Origin: Streptomyces caniferus
GTDB lineage: Bacteria; Actinomycetota; Actinomycetes; Streptomycetales; Streptomycetaceae
NCBI RefSeq assembly: GCF_009811555.1
Contig: NZ_BLIN01000005.1
Location: 992,001-1,056,000, forward strand
Length of the DNA stretch: 64,000 nucleotides
Reading direction: 5' to 3'
Shown: in pieces, positions 54,394 through 64,000 of the stretch
How the letters are laid out: the number at the start of each line of letters is the position of its first letter
Position numbering within the stretch: the first letter of the stretch is position 1
The notes under the pieces: model-generated
The model's input: only the letters and a program-made list of their open reading frames with translations
Told to the model about the DNA's origin: nothing
The model's database searches: none
Translations under genes and position numbers: made by a program

Positions 54394-54988
54394 CGGGGGC
54401 CGCCTTCGGCCACCCGCCGGTGGAGTGCCATGCCCTTTCCTTGATGAAAAGTCGGTATTCACAGATCAGTTGAGCGCTTGAGAGCGTGCACGGAACGCCG
54501 GTCACCATGGCGAGGAACCATTCCCCCTGGCGTGGCCCACCAGTCCCTCGCACGAAAACCGACGGGCCCACGTGCCGCGCGATCCAGCAGCGCATTCGCC
54601 GCGACGGGAAGGCGGCAGGGCGGGGCACTGGGCGCTGCCGATATCTCCTGGAGCACAGCGACTCGGGGTGTTCCTGCCGAACCGCAAGAGTCGCCGCGCG
54701 AAGCTGCGCTCGGGGGTGTCAGCGCTGATGCCCCGGGCCCGTGGTGTGTCGTGCTGGCCAGGTCGCCGGCACCCGATGGAGTTGCAGGGCCCCGCATGCC
54801 TTGAGCAGCGGAAAAGCTGCTGATCGCCCAAATACCCTGGCAGGAAAGGAACTTGCCCCAGATGCTGTTCTGAGCAGGGCTCGCGCCGACGTTTGCGACG
54901 ATCTGGTTCGACCGGAAGAAGACCCAGTGAGAAACGGCCCAGGATGGGGATCAACTGGCGTCTGTCAGGTCGACCTGTCGCCTCGGAC
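54394..54988. other. Gap containing a helicase-associated remnant
   Basis: Most frames are unconvincing, but the plus strand reads GVFLPNRKSRRAKLRSG at about 54667-54718, which resembles the repeated helicase-associated domain of Streptomyces DEAD-box proteins. It is far too short to be a gene and is best seen as decayed sequence. Confidence 0.3.
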
Positions 54989-55822
54989 TCACCGTGCGCA
55001 GAGCCGGTCCAACGCCGACCGGCTCGCCTCGTCTGCGCCGCGGTAGATCACCAACCGCTGGTCAGGATCTTGAAGTGGCATCAGCACTTCGAAATGCACT
55101 GCGACCTCACCGACGGCAGGATGCCGTATCACCTTGTGCCCGCGGCCGTTGACCGTGATGTCTCGCTCGGCCCACCATCGCGCGAATTCCTCGTCGCGCG
55201 CGGTGCATTCGGCGATGAGGCCGGCCAACACCTGATCCTCCGGATGCGCGGCCCACGCAGCACGGAGGTGGGCGATCCCCTCCCGCACGACGCGTTCGCG
55301 GTCGACGTAGAGCTCGCGCATCTGCGGATGCATCAGGCACAGCCACATCGCATTGCGCCGCGCCGGCGGCAGGGTGTCGAAGTCCAGTAGCAGTCTGGCC
55401 ATTTCGCCGTTCCAGGCCAGGATGTCGTAGCGGTGGTTCATCAGCATGCCCGGCAGCGGCGACAGGTCGGCGACCAGACGGGCCAGTGGCGGTGCCGCGG
55501 CGGTGGCGGGCTGGTCGGCAGCGCGGGGGCGCTGCTGGGCCAGATCGAAGAGGTAGGCGCGTTCGTGCGGGGCCAGACGCAGCGCCCGCGCCAGCGCCTC
55601 CACCACGCCCGCCGATGGCCGCAGCCCGCGTGCCTGTTCAAGGCGCACGATGTAGTCGATGCTGACCCCGGCGAGTTCGGCGACCTCTTCGCGGCGCAGT
55701 CCCGGGGTCCGCCGGGTCTGCCGACGCGACGGCAGGTCGAAATCCTGCGGGTCCAGGCGTTCGCGCCGGGTCCGCAGGAACGCGGCCAACTCCTGTGCCG
55801 TATCCACGGTGCGGGTCGTCAC
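54989..55822 (-). CDS. XRE-family regulator with MmyB-like ligand domain
   Basis: 277 residues. N-terminal helix-turn-helix RRTPGLRREEVAELAGVSIDYIVRLEQARGLRPSAGVVEALARAL (residues about 38-82), then the MmyB-like sensor domain with MLMNHRYDILAWNGEMARLLLDF and WWAERDITVNGRGHKVIRHP. It is divergent from an aldo/keto reductase gene, which is its likely target; such regulators often control a neighbouring oxidoreductase. Confidence 0.9.
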   Translation of the reverse strand: MTTRTVDTAQELAAFLRTRRERLDPQDFDLPSRRQTRRTPGLRREEVAELAGVSIDYIVRLEQARGLRPSAGVVEALARALRLAPHERAYLFDLAQQRPRAADQPATAAAPPLARLVADLSPLPGMLMNHRYDILAWNGEMARLLLDFDTLPPARRNAMWLCLMHPQMRELYVDRERVVREGIAHLRAAWAAHPEDQVLAGLIAECTARDEEFARWWAERDITVNGRGHKVIRHPAVGEVAVHFEVLMPLQDPDQRLVIYRGADEASRSALDRLCAR

Positions 55823-55939
55823 GATCGGTCCAACAGCCAGGGTAGGACCGGCATTCCCAGGAACTTCTTTCCCTGACCCCCGGGGCGCGGCGGTCGCAGG
55901 CTTGTTCTCGGCAACGGATCATCAGCACAGGAGGACACG

Positions 55940-57004
55940 ATGACGCTCACCCTGGACACGTACCGGCTCCTTGGCCGCGCTGGTCTGCGGGTCTCCCCCC
56001 TGGCCCTTGGCGCGGCGACCTTCGGCACCGACTGGGGCTGGGGCGCCGAGCGGGACGAGGCGCGCAAGCTGTTCGACCTCTATGTCGAGCGCGGCGGCAA
56101 CTTCATCGACACCGCCGACACCTACACCAACGGCCGCTCCGAGAGCCTCCTTGGCGAATTCACCCGCGACAGCCGCGACAGCCTGGTCCTTGCAACGAAA
56201 TACACGACACATCGCCGTCCCCGCGATCCCAATGCCGGGGGCCCGCACCGCAAGAACCTGTTCACGTCGGTGGAATCCAGTCTGCGACGGCTGAACACGG
56301 ACTACATCGATCTGCTCTACCTGCACGTGTGGGATTTCACGACGCCGGTCGAGGAGATCCTGCGCAGCATGGACGACCTGGTCCGGCAGGGCAAGGTGTT
56401 GTACGTGGCGATCTCCAACGCTCCGGCCTGGCAGACCTCGCGCATGCAGGCGATCGCCGACCTGCGCGGCTGGTCGCCGCTGGTCGCGCTGCAGATCGAA
56501 TACAGCCTGATCCAGCGCGCCGGGGAACGCGATCTGATCCCCATGGCGCGGGAGATGGGCCTCGGGGTGGTCCCGTACTCACCGATGGGCGGCGGGGTGC
56601 TCACCGGCAAATACCGTCGCGAGGACTTGACCGGGACGGACACCGGATCCGAGGAGAGTTCCCGCAAGAGCCTCAACCACGCTGTGGGATGGGTCACCGA
56701 ACGCAACCTCGCCATCGCTGACACGGTGAAGGAGGTCGCCACGGAGCTGGGCCGCACGCCCGCCCAGGTCGCTCTGGCCTGGACCCTGCAGAACCCGCAC
56801 GTGACGGCACCGATCATCGGCGCCCGCACCCCCACACAGCTGGAGGACAACCTGGGCGCCTTGGAGGTCGACTTCACCGCCTCCCACCTGGCTCGCCTCG
56901 ACGAGGCCGGCGCGATCGACCTCGGCTACCCGCACACCTTTCTCGCCGGCGACTTCGCCCGCACGCAGACCCAGGGCGACCTGAAGATCGAAGCCCGCCG
57001 CTGA
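55940..57004 (+). CDS. Aldo/keto reductase
   Basis: 354 residues. TIM barrel with catalytic Asp-Tyr in FIDTADTYTNGRSESLLGEF, Lys in LVLATKYTTHRR, His in DLLYLHVWDFTTP, and the cofactor site PIIGARTPTQLEDNLGAL. ATG at 55940 follows AGGAGG. It reduces aldehydes or ketones with NADPH. It is divergent from the XRE/MmyB regulator and probably regulated by it. Confidence 0.93.
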   Translation: MTLTLDTYRLLGRAGLRVSPLALGAATFGTDWGWGAERDEARKLFDLYVERGGNFIDTADTYTNGRSESLLGEFTRDSRDSLVLATKYTTHRRPRDPNAGGPHRKNLFTSVESSLRRLNTDYIDLLYLHVWDFTTPVEEILRSMDDLVRQGKVLYVAISNAPAWQTSRMQAIADLRGWSPLVALQIEYSLIQRAGERDLIPMAREMGLGVVPYSPMGGGVLTGKYRREDLTGTDTGSEESSRKSLNHAVGWVTERNLAIADTVKEVATELGRTPAQVALAWTLQNPHVTAPIIGARTPTQLEDNLGALEVDFTASHLARLDEAGAIDLGYPHTFLAGDFARTQTQGDLKIEARR

Positions 57005-57953
57005 CGCCCGGTCGAGCACTGAGGGCAGCGCAGCGCGCTACGGCTGCCCTCGGTGCGGCCGTCGGCACGCCTCTGCCGCAAAAATGCCCCCCGTGCTGAT
57101 CTCAGTGACTCCGGCGCGCACCAGCCGTTAACCTCGATGCTTCGTGACGGTTCGTCGGAGGCGAGCCCCGATGCCGAGATCGGCACCGAGCCGGGCACTG
57201 CGGGCAAGCCGTCGGGCAGCGCGCACGCCGCCCGCGGCGGCAACACGGCATCCCCGATCCGCACCCAGAAGCTGGTGGACGGCAGCGCTGACACCCGGCT
57301 TCGAGCCGACGCAGGGAACACTGCGCGACATCGTCGAGCCCGCACAGGGCAGCCCCTCACAGTGCCGCTGACCCACAGTGGTGGGCGCGACCTCGCGGGC
57401 CTCACTTCGCACCGCAAGACCGCGTCGAACATCACTCACCAGGCTCTTCCAGAAAGGCAGAAGCCCCCGCCGGAGCCGGCCGACGGGGGGTCCCTCGTCT
57501 CACCGGCGTCTCACCAACAGCGTGGACGCACCTGGACCACAAGGATCTGAGCTGCGAAAACGCTCCTGATTCAGACCACGTGGATGGCACAAGACGCTTC
57601 CGACAACGTGTGCCAGGTGGGACCGTCCTGCCAGAGCGCTTGACCACCGCCTGTGCGCACGGACGGCCAATTGTCGCCCTGCGGTGACGGCATGCGGGGC
57701 AGTGCCGGCCAGTGCCGCTGTCTGTCCGGGAGTTACGAGCGGTTGCAGCAGAGCCCGACAGCCGAATGCCGCGGGACAACCGCCCCAGATACAGCAAGAT
57801 TTGGACCACTTCCGGTCCAACCACTCCGACGAGCCGTCCACAGCCGCCATGTGTGCAGGTCAGCGCTGCGTTGCCCGTGTACCGCCAGAAGGCGAAGAAC
57901 CTGCTGGTGTCGTACTCACCGAAGAAGCTCGGCTTCTTCTAGAGGCACTAGAA

Positions 57954-57991
57954 AAGGCGCCTGACCTAGGGTCATACCGGTCAGGCGCCTT
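57954..57991 (+). terminator. Hairpin with a 13-bp stem
   Basis: AAGGCGCCTGACC (57954-57966) pairs with GGTCAGGCGCCTT (57979-57991) around a 12-base loop that itself holds a TGACC-like half. It may terminate a small transcript ending near 57942, but no gene before it is secure. Confidence 0.5.
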
Positions 57992-58269
57992 CCGCACGGC
58001 CCACTCAGGACAGGGCCCGGTGAGCGTTCCCACTCCCGGATTCTCCCGCCACTCTCCCACTGCTGCGCATTCAGCCGCGTCCAGACCGGAGTACAGCCAG
58101 AAACGAGATCCCGGCAGGGCGAAGGCCAGGACCGGTGGATGCTGCGGTGGATGTCGCCTTCGCTGATCATCGCCCGTCGGTCGGCGGACCACCGTTGCGA
58201 GAGCCCGCTCTGCTGCTGACGCCCCAGGGCTGCTCCCCCGGGAGCGGCCCTGCTCCGTTCGACAGCCAT

Positions 58270-58299
58270 CTCACACCGCCGGAGAATCGGAGGTGTGAG
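58270..58299 (+). promoter_or_regulatory. Inverted repeat overlapping the ribosome binding site of the EEP gene
   Basis: CTCACACC (58270-58277) and GGTGTGAG (58292-58299) form a hairpin that extends by CCG/CGG. Its right arm runs into the GGAGGGG ribosome binding site of the gene starting at 58309, so it could be an operator or a structure that blocks translation. Confidence 0.5.
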
Positions 58300-58308
58300 G
58301 AGGGGCCC

Positions 58309-59397
58309 ATGAGTATCCGCATAGCCACTTTCAACTGCGAAAACCTCTTTCGGAGGCCCATCGTCTTCGGTGGCGGGAACGACCCTATACGCGACGCCGT
58401 GCTCGAGGACTTCAGGAAACTTGTCGAAACCCTCGATCACGACACGTATACGGCCCATGACAAGACAAAGATCATCGAGCTTCTCAAGAAACACAGCGTC
58501 GATGTCTCCCAGGAAATCTCCACCCAGACGATCCTGGTGAACGAGCCGCGCGGACAGGCCCGACTGCTCAAGGGCGAGGGCAGGAACATCGAGGTCAGGG
58601 CCGAGGTCACGGGACGGTCCGACTGGGTCGGCTGGGTCGAACTGGTCAAGAACGACCTCAGCTGGGACGCCGTCAAGAACACCGCCAGGGTGATCGCCGA
58701 GGTGAACGCCGACATACTGCTGACGGTCGAAGTCGAGGACCGGCTCACCCTGCACCGCTTCAACAAACAGGTGCTGACGGGCCAGTTCGATGCGGAACCA
58801 TATCCGTTCAACATGCTGATCGACGGCAATGACATTCGCGGCATCGACGTGGGGCTGTTCAGCCGGCACCCGATCACCTCCGTACGCTCGCACATCTTCG
58901 ACAAGAAGGATTCCCGGGAAATCTTCAGCCGGGACTGCCCGGAATTCGAGATCGACATCGATGGCGAACCCCTCTGGCTCCTCGGGAACCACTTCAAGAG
59001 CAAGATCGGCGGCGGAGGCGACAAGCGCAAGCTCCAGGGCGAGCGCGTCGCCCAGCTCTACCAGGCCGCACTCGAGCGCTCGGCGCATGTCGTGGTCGCC
59101 GGGGATCTCAACGACACCCCGGGCAGCCCGCCACTCGGCTTCCTCGAGGCCACCAGCCTGAAGGACGCGATGACCCACGACAGTTACGAGGGACCGCCCG
59201 GCACCCATGGGAAGTGCACGAGCCCCAACGACAAGATCGACTACCTGATGTTCTCGCCGGAGCTGTTCGCCAAGGTGGACAAGGTCGAGGTGGAGCGGCG
59301 TGGGATCTTCGAGTTCGGCACGCCGTTCGACACCGTGACCGGGCCCGGCGACCAGGCGTCCGACCACGCTGCCATCGTCGCCGAACTCGACCTGTGA
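58309..59397 (+). CDS. Endonuclease/exonuclease/phosphatase-family protein
   Basis: 362 residues. EEP-fold motifs: RIATFNCENLF (metal Asn/Glu), VVVAGDLNDTPGSPP (GDxN), KIDYLMFSP and SDHAAIVAELDL at the end. Metal-dependent phosphodiesterase or nuclease; substrates range from DNA to phosphoinositides. ATG at 58309 follows GAGGAGGGG; the frame extends upstream through unconserved sequence. Confidence 0.88.
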   Translation: MSIRIATFNCENLFRRPIVFGGGNDPIRDAVLEDFRKLVETLDHDTYTAHDKTKIIELLKKHSVDVSQEISTQTILVNEPRGQARLLKGEGRNIEVRAEVTGRSDWVGWVELVKNDLSWDAVKNTARVIAEVNADILLTVEVEDRLTLHRFNKQVLTGQFDAEPYPFNMLIDGNDIRGIDVGLFSRHPITSVRSHIFDKKDSREIFSRDCPEFEIDIDGEPLWLLGNHFKSKIGGGGDKRKLQGERVAQLYQAALERSAHVVVAGDLNDTPGSPPLGFLEATSLKDAMTHDSYEGPPGTHGKCTSPNDKIDYLMFSPELFAKVDKVEVERRGIFEFGTPFDTVTGPGDQASDHAAIVAELDL

Positions 59398-59535
59398 AGG
59401 CAGCCCGGCGGAACGGCGGGGCCCCGGCCGAGTTCGAGCGCATGCCCGCGAGGTAGCCGCCCACCAGGTCCCGAGTCGCCGAAAGATCGTCAACGTGTCT
59501 TGTGGACCGCTTCAGCGGGCTGCGACCATCCCGGC

Positions 59536-60252
59536 ATGGGCTCGCGCGTAGTCGGAATACCCGACGTGGACGGCACCGAACAGGTGGCCGTTGTCATCGA
59601 TGTGATGCGGGCGTTCACCACCGCCGCATGGGCTTTCCACCGCGGGGCAGACAAGATCGTTCTCGCTGCCGACGAGGGCGAGGCACTGGCGATCAAGGCG
59701 TGTCACCCGGGCTGGCTTGCGCTCAAGGATGGGGCACCGGTCAGCGGGTTCGACCTGGTCAACTCTCCTGGCGTGATCCGGGAGACGGACTTGACCGGCC
59801 GCACCGTGATTCAAAAGACCACTGCGGGAACGGTCGGGGCTCTGGCGGTTGTCGAGGCGAAATTGGCACTGTGCGCCAGTTTCGTCGTGGCCGGCGCGAC
59901 GGCCCGAGCCCTGGCGGATGCCAACGCCGACTCGGTGACGTTCGTGGCCACCGGCGAGGACGGCCGTGCCGCCGAGGATCTGGCCTGCGCCGAGTACCTG
60001 GATCGTCTCCTGGCCGGGGATCGTCTCGACCCCGGCCCTTATCTCCACCGTGCCCGGACCTCCCCCGCCGCGGACGACCTGCGCAGCGGGCGACGCCGCG
60101 GTGCTCACCCCACCGATGTGGAGTTGTGTTTGGAGGTCGACCGGTTCGACTTCTCCATGAAGGTCGGGCTCGAGGAAGGGATGGCAGTGCTGCGGCCGCT
60201 CCGGACTCCACCAGCTGCGGTGTCCGCTGTACACACGCACGGTAACCAATGA
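59536..60252 (+). CDS. 2-phosphosulfolactate phosphatase (ComB)-family protein
   Basis: 238 residues. [45 protein letters not shown] and [24 protein letters not shown] match the ComB family. In coenzyme M makers it dephosphorylates 2-phosphosulfolactate; most bacterial members have other, unknown substrates. ATG at 59536 (GGCATGGG) is likelier than 59500. Confidence 0.88.
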   Translation: MGSRVVGIPDVDGTEQVAVVIDVMRAFTTAAWAFHRGADKIVLAADEGEALAIKACHPGWLALKDGAPVSGFDLVNSPGVIRETDLTGRTVIQKTTAGTVGALAVVEAKLALCASFVVAGATARALADANADSVTFVATGEDGRAAEDLACAEYLDRLLAGDRLDPGPYLHRARTSPAADDLRSGRRRGAHPTDVELCLEVDRFDFSMKVGLEEGMAVLRPLRTPPAAVSAVHTHGNQ

Positions 60253-60808
60253 GCCGTCCCCGCCTCACGCTGACGCGAGGTGGAGGGTGAGGACGGTTTG
60301 GACGCGCTCGGCCGTCCCGTCCTCTCGGCTCGCCTGCTGCTCGGTTCCCACTAGGTCGTGAAGCCGTGGTTCGTGGCCCGCTCCAAGACAATGGCGTGAA
60401 GTGTCGCGAAGGCGCCGGAACCCCCGCTCGCCACTCCTGCGGCGTGGAGGCGGTGAGGCCCTCGACGACGGGGGCGGAGACGAGATGGCGTGGCCGACCA
60501 CGACGCTACTGAAGCCCGGCCGCCAGTACCGGCAGTGCACGGCGCGGGAGTGACGAGTGGAGGAACACGCGGAACGAGCGGAGTGGCCTCTCGATCAGTC
60601 AGCGGCCACTCGCATCTGGTGACGTGCCCGCGGCCGGCGCTGGCTGATTTATATCGGCGCGCTGATGCGCGAGCGCGGCGTGCGACGGTGAACTCACCAG
60701 GGCCGTTACCCCCGAGCGCCGTCTTCGCGATCTGTCCCTGGCGAGGCCCGCGCTACAGACTTCGTGTGCTCCACCAGTACGCCCACCCATTTTCACCTGG
60801 AGGAACTC
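60253..60808. other. Gap without a supported gene
   Basis: About 555 bases; weak frames only. The last 100 bases should hold the promoter of the secreted protein gene. Confidence 0.35.
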
Positions 60809-61408
60809 ATGGTGGCCTTACGCGCCTGCGTCACAACCGTTGCCGCTGCCGGCCTGCTGGCTCTCATGCCGGGTGCCGCCCTAGCGGCCCCGGTCGCGCT
60901 CGATGACGGCAGCTTCGAATACCCGACCGCCCCTGCGAACTCCTTCAGTGCGTTGACGGCGGGGCAGTCCATCGGCCCCTGGACGATCGACAGCGGTTCG
61001 GTGGACCTGATCGGCAGCGGCTTTTGGCAGGCGGCTGACGGGAAGCAGTCCGTCGACCTCAACGGCCAGGGCCCCGGCAAGGTGTCGCAGACCTTCACTA
61101 CGACAGCGGGCAAGACGTACACGGTCTCCTACGCGCTGGCCGGCAACCCGGCGGGCAATCAGGGCGTGAAGACAGGTCAGGTTCTCGTTGACGGGCAGGA
61201 CTTCCAGAACTTCTCGTTCGACACCACCGGCAAGAGCTTCGCCCAGATGGGTTACGTGGGACGTCAGGTGACGTTCGTGGCCACCGGTGCCTCCACGACC
61301 TTGTCGTTCGCCAGCACCACTGCCAGCAGCGCCTACGGTCCGGTGATCGACAATGTGAGGATCGGGTCCTGCTGCTCCTGTTCCTCCTGCTCTTCGTGTT
61401 CCGGCTGA
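60809..61408 (+). CDS. Secreted choice-of-anchor-C (DUF642-like) protein with Cys-rich tail
   Basis: 199 residues. Signal peptide (VALRACVTTVAAAGLLALMPGAALA) then a single beta-sandwich: DDGSFEYPTAPANSFSALTAGQSIGPWTIDSGSVDLIG, QSVDLNGQGPGKVSQTFTTTAGKTYTVSYALAGN, YGPVIDNVRI. The end is CCSCSSCSSCSG, an unusual Cys/Ser tail. TGGAGG precedes ATG at 60809. Probably a cell-surface or carbohydrate-binding protein. Confidence 0.85.
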   Translation: MVALRACVTTVAAAGLLALMPGAALAAPVALDDGSFEYPTAPANSFSALTAGQSIGPWTIDSGSVDLIGSGFWQAADGKQSVDLNGQGPGKVSQTFTTTAGKTYTVSYALAGNPAGNQGVKTGQVLVDGQDFQNFSFDTTGKSFAQMGYVGRQVTFVATGASTTLSFASTTASSAYGPVIDNVRIGSCCSCSSCSSCSG

Positions 61409-61602
61409 CCGAAGCCACGACAACTCGTCCGCGGGCGAGCCGCTGATCACGGCCGAGAGGCTGACAGGAGACCGAGCGCGATGATGCGACGCCGTACGCG
61501 AAGGTGACCCTGCGGTGCGGCGTGCTGTGCTGTCCGCGCCCGAACAGCACCGAGCCCCGGCCACCGAGGGTGGAGGCCGGGGCCAACACACCCTCGTCGG
61601 CT

Positions 61603-61885
61603 TCACGCCGCGATCACACCATCGCCTTGGGGCCGCCAGACGCGAGCAACGATCACTGACACACGACCGGCTGCCCCGCGGAAGACGACCTCCTCATTCA
61701 GTTGGTGCTTCTTGGCACAGGTGGTGGTCGAGTCGCCGTGGCCGGTGACAGCCCGCACCATCGCGGTGAAGGGCAAGGCAGGCAGTCCTCTCGGGGAAAC
61801 GGGTGCGGCCCGGAGATGTTGAACGTGCCGGTCACGGTGGCGTGCAAGTCGTAGCCCGCCGGGCGCAATGGCCCCGCCGGAGCGA
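61603..61885 (-). pseudogene. Frameshifted secreted-protein-like gene remnant
   Basis: Too short to stand out as an open frame. The minus strand reads HATVTGTFNISGPHPFP in one frame (about 61830-61885), then, after a shift near 61775, FTAMVRAVTGHGDSTTTCAKKHQLNEEVVFRGAAGRVSVIVARVWRPQGDG to a stop at 61603. Together they match one continuous small hypothetical protein seen in streptomycetes, so this is a broken copy. Confidence 0.55.
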
Positions 61886-61920
61886 GACCTCCGGCGAGTG
61901 CTTACTCGTCTCGTGCGCTG

Positions 61921-64000
61921 TCACACAGCTCTCACCGGCTGTGCGGAGTCCCCCAGTGCTGCGGCCAGCACGCCGTACGCCTGCCCCACCTCACCGCGGG
62001 CCTCATGCTCGAATGCTTCGGCCCGCAGGGTGAGGTGCGCGTAGAACGGGGCGATCGTTTCGTTGCCGGTGTCGGCGCGGGCCGCAGCGAGATGTCCGGC
62101 GGCCTCCGGGCCGCGGCCTTGATGAAGGGCGATGAGCGCTGCCAGCCCCCGCAGGGCCCGGGACATGCCGAAGTGTTCCCCCGGCTCGTACCCGGCCTGA
62201 ATCTCCGCCTCGGCGTCGCCCCACCGGCCGGTGTGGAACAGCAGCAGGGCCTCGGAGAGGTGGTACCAGGGCAGAAAGAAACCTCCCCGTTGTTCCGCCA
62301 GCCGACGTCCGGCGTCCAGCGCCGTGTGCGCGGCGCCTGCTTGGTCGAGTTCGAGATGGGTGTTGGCCAAGGACAACTGCAGGGCGAGCCGGTGGCACGA
62401 CTGGGGTGTCTCGGGAACGATCCGCAGCGCCTCCTGCAGAAGGTCCACCGCCTGCCCGTATCGGAAGTCGAGGATGCGCACGGTCGCCAGGGTCTGCAGA
62501 GCGAAGGCGCTGGCGGCTTCGTCCTCGGCTTCGCCGCCCGGCGGACGGAGGGACTCCGCGACGGCCTCGGCCTCATCGGCCCGGCCCATGGACACCAGGC
62601 ATACGGACGCGAAGGCGTGGAACCGCGCCGCCTCTGCCGGTGGGACGACCGGCGAGGCACAGGCGGATTCGGCGGCCCGTTCGGCCAGGTCGGGCTGGCC
62701 GCGCAGGAACAGGGACTGGGCCAGGATCCAATGAAGTGCGGGTTCCAGCGCGGGTTCGGCGCGGTGGGCCAGAGCCTGCCGGGCGTGCTCCTCGGCCTCC
62801 CGTGTCCGGCCCGAGCACAGCAGTGCGACGGTGAGGTGCAGCGTCAGCTGCCCGGCCAGAGGGTCCTCCCGGCCGACGATCGACAGGCTCCGTTCGAGCA
62901 GGTCCACCGCCAGCTGCGGTGCCCGGGCAGTGAGCCGCCCGGCCGACCGAGCAGTTCCAGTCGACCGTCCAGGCGCTGCCGGCGGACATGCTGTCCAGCA
63001 GATGCTCGGCGATCCGCTCGACCGGCGCCCCGGCTTCCGCCAGTGCACGGCCGGCCTCCTGATGCACAGTGACCTGCACCGACCGGGGCTGGGCGTCGTG
63101 CAGAACCCGGCGGATCAGATCGTGCCGGAACGCCAACTGCTCACCGGCCTCGGCCAGGACTCCCGCCTCGACGACTTCCATGACCAGAGCCAGCACCTCA
63201 CCGACGCTCCTGCCGAGCACCTGCGACAACAGGGCGACCGCGAAGCGCGAGCCGATCACAGAAGCCACCCTCAGCAAATGGAGGGCGTCCGCGGACAGGA
63301 AACTCAGACGGTGCACGATCGCGTCCGCCAGTGACGCGGGTGCGGCAGAACCGACGGCCTCGGCAGCCCCGCCGCGCACCGTGATCGCCGACTCGCGGCT
63401 CAGTGCGGTGATCAGCTCTGTGATGTACAGGGGGTTTCCCGCGGCTTCCGCGACCCGTGCGGACAGCGCCGTCCCGGGCGGAGCACCGACGAGTTCCGTC
63501 ACCAGCGCGTCGACGGCGGACGGCTCCAGGGGCCCCAGCCGCAGCACCGCGGGCCGGGCGCCTTCATGCCCGGCGCGGAGTTCGGTGAGCGCCGCGGCCT
63601 TGGGGACGGTCCGGTACGACCCGATCAGCATCAGCGGGAGCTGCCCCATGGCCCGCTGCAGCCTGCGCAGAATCAACAGGCTTGCCGTATCGGCCCAGTG
63701 GAGATCGTCCAGCGCCATCAGGACCGGTCCCGCCGCACACAGCTCGTCCACCAGGGCCAGGAACGCTTCGACCGTGGCGAAGTCCACCCGTGACGCTCCC
63801 GCGGGTGCCCCTGCTGCGCCCAGCCGGCCCTCGGCGGACATGATGTGGGCGACCCGGACCCGCCGGGGATCGCAGGACGCCGACTCCACACCGAGGCAGT
63901 CCGAGATCGCCGAGAACGGCAGGCACTGTTCGATCTCCTCCGCCGACCCGGTGAGCACCTGCATTCCCAGCCGCCCGGCATACCGCGCGGCCTCGCTCAC
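61921..64000 (-). pseudogene. LAL/LuxR-type ATPase regulator, frameshifted and truncated
   Basis: The reading frame is open at the right edge, so the 5' end is outside. The first part carries VLMALDDLHWADTASLLILRRL (Walker B) and AGNPLYITELITAL. Near 62950, after SAGSAWTVDW, the product continues in another frame with RSAGRLTARAPQLAVDLLERSLSIVG and TPR-like repeats to 61921, where it stops after QPVRAV without the expected C-terminal LuxR helix-turn-helix. A single-base error in the sequence could cause the shift, but the missing DNA-binding end makes decay likelier. Confidence 0.8.

Larger units (their letters stand above)
57005..58308. other. Long gap with hairpins but no supported gene
   Basis: About 1.3 kb of weak frames. 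An Ala/Lys-rich plus frame ends in NLLVSYSPKKLGFF at 57942 and could be the tail of something lost. The strongest features are two hairpins, listed separately or in the findings, at 57921-57939 and 57954-57991. Confidence 0.35.

Noticed and set aside
57128..57824. Minus-strand frames as a transposase or hypothetical gene
   Set aside because: No catalytic motif, ribosome binding site or family resemblance; overlapping frames on both strands have equal length.

Overview
This window is high-GC actinobacterial DNA, almost certainly Streptomyces. The evidence is strong third-position GC bias, frequent GTG, TTG and probably CTG starts, a complete whiE-type spore-pigment type II polyketide synthase cluster, BldG/SpoIIAA-like STAS and DevS-like kinase genes, many TetR/ArsR/XRE regulators, and streptomycete-type mobile-element debris. 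The first 45 kb is compact and intact. From about 45.5 kb onward the density falls and broken genes appear, as expected for a chromosome arm or an insertion hot spot.

Layout. 1-5.9 kb: end of a serine hydrolase, an NB-ARC/TPR ATPase, an alkylsulfatase-like metallo-beta-lactamase and small membrane proteins. 6.0-7.9 kb: a cobalamin riboswitch controlling cbtB-cbtA, with a divergent degenerate histidine-phosphatase gene. 8.0-15.6 kb: a nine-gene pterin/flavin-like cluster. It holds a GTP cyclohydrolase II homologue with the Tyr-to-Met change known to stop at the formylated pyrimidine, a creatininase-family amidohydrolase, a RibD-type reductase, a divergent PTPS-fold protein, an MDR dehydrogenase, a GT4 glycosyltransferase, a methyltransferase, a flippase-like membrane protein and a CDP-alcohol phosphotransferase. 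The end product is unknown, and this is the best candidate here for an undescribed system. 16-19.2 kb: ArsR, VOC, siderophore-interacting protein and a TetR regulator with palindromic operator. 19.6-29.1 kb: a beta-helix protein and O-methyltransferase, convergent with the whiE spore-pigment operon, then the divergent FAD hydroxylase.

29.2-45.5 kb: glutathione peroxidase, STAS protein, GAF histidine kinase (probable CTG start), an ABC exporter whose promoter carries a near-perfect SoxR box in a 19-bp spacer, a SnoaL-like protein, Lnt, an FAD monooxygenase/Gfo-Idh pair with a divergent TetR gene and two tandem operators, uracil-DNA glycosylase, aldo/keto reductase, two SDR genes and a coupled HipA-like kinase/DUF3037 pair. 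45.6-48.9 kb: a mobile-element graveyard with an integrase broken by a truncated, frameshifted IS5-family copy, a truncated lipoprotein gene fused to a recombinase fragment, and a second integrase tail. 49-60.3 kb: APH-like kinase, FKBP, AMP-ligase, XRE/aldo-keto reductase pair, EEP-family nuclease/phosphatase and ComB-like phosphatase, separated by long gene-poor stretches. 60.8-64 kb: a secreted anchor-C/DUF642-like protein with a Cys-rich tail, a frameshifted hypothetical gene and a frameshifted, truncated LuxR/LAL-type ATPase regulator running off the window.

No tRNA, rRNA or CRISPR array was recognised. All functional calls rest on reading motifs and family resemblance by eye; no searches were run.
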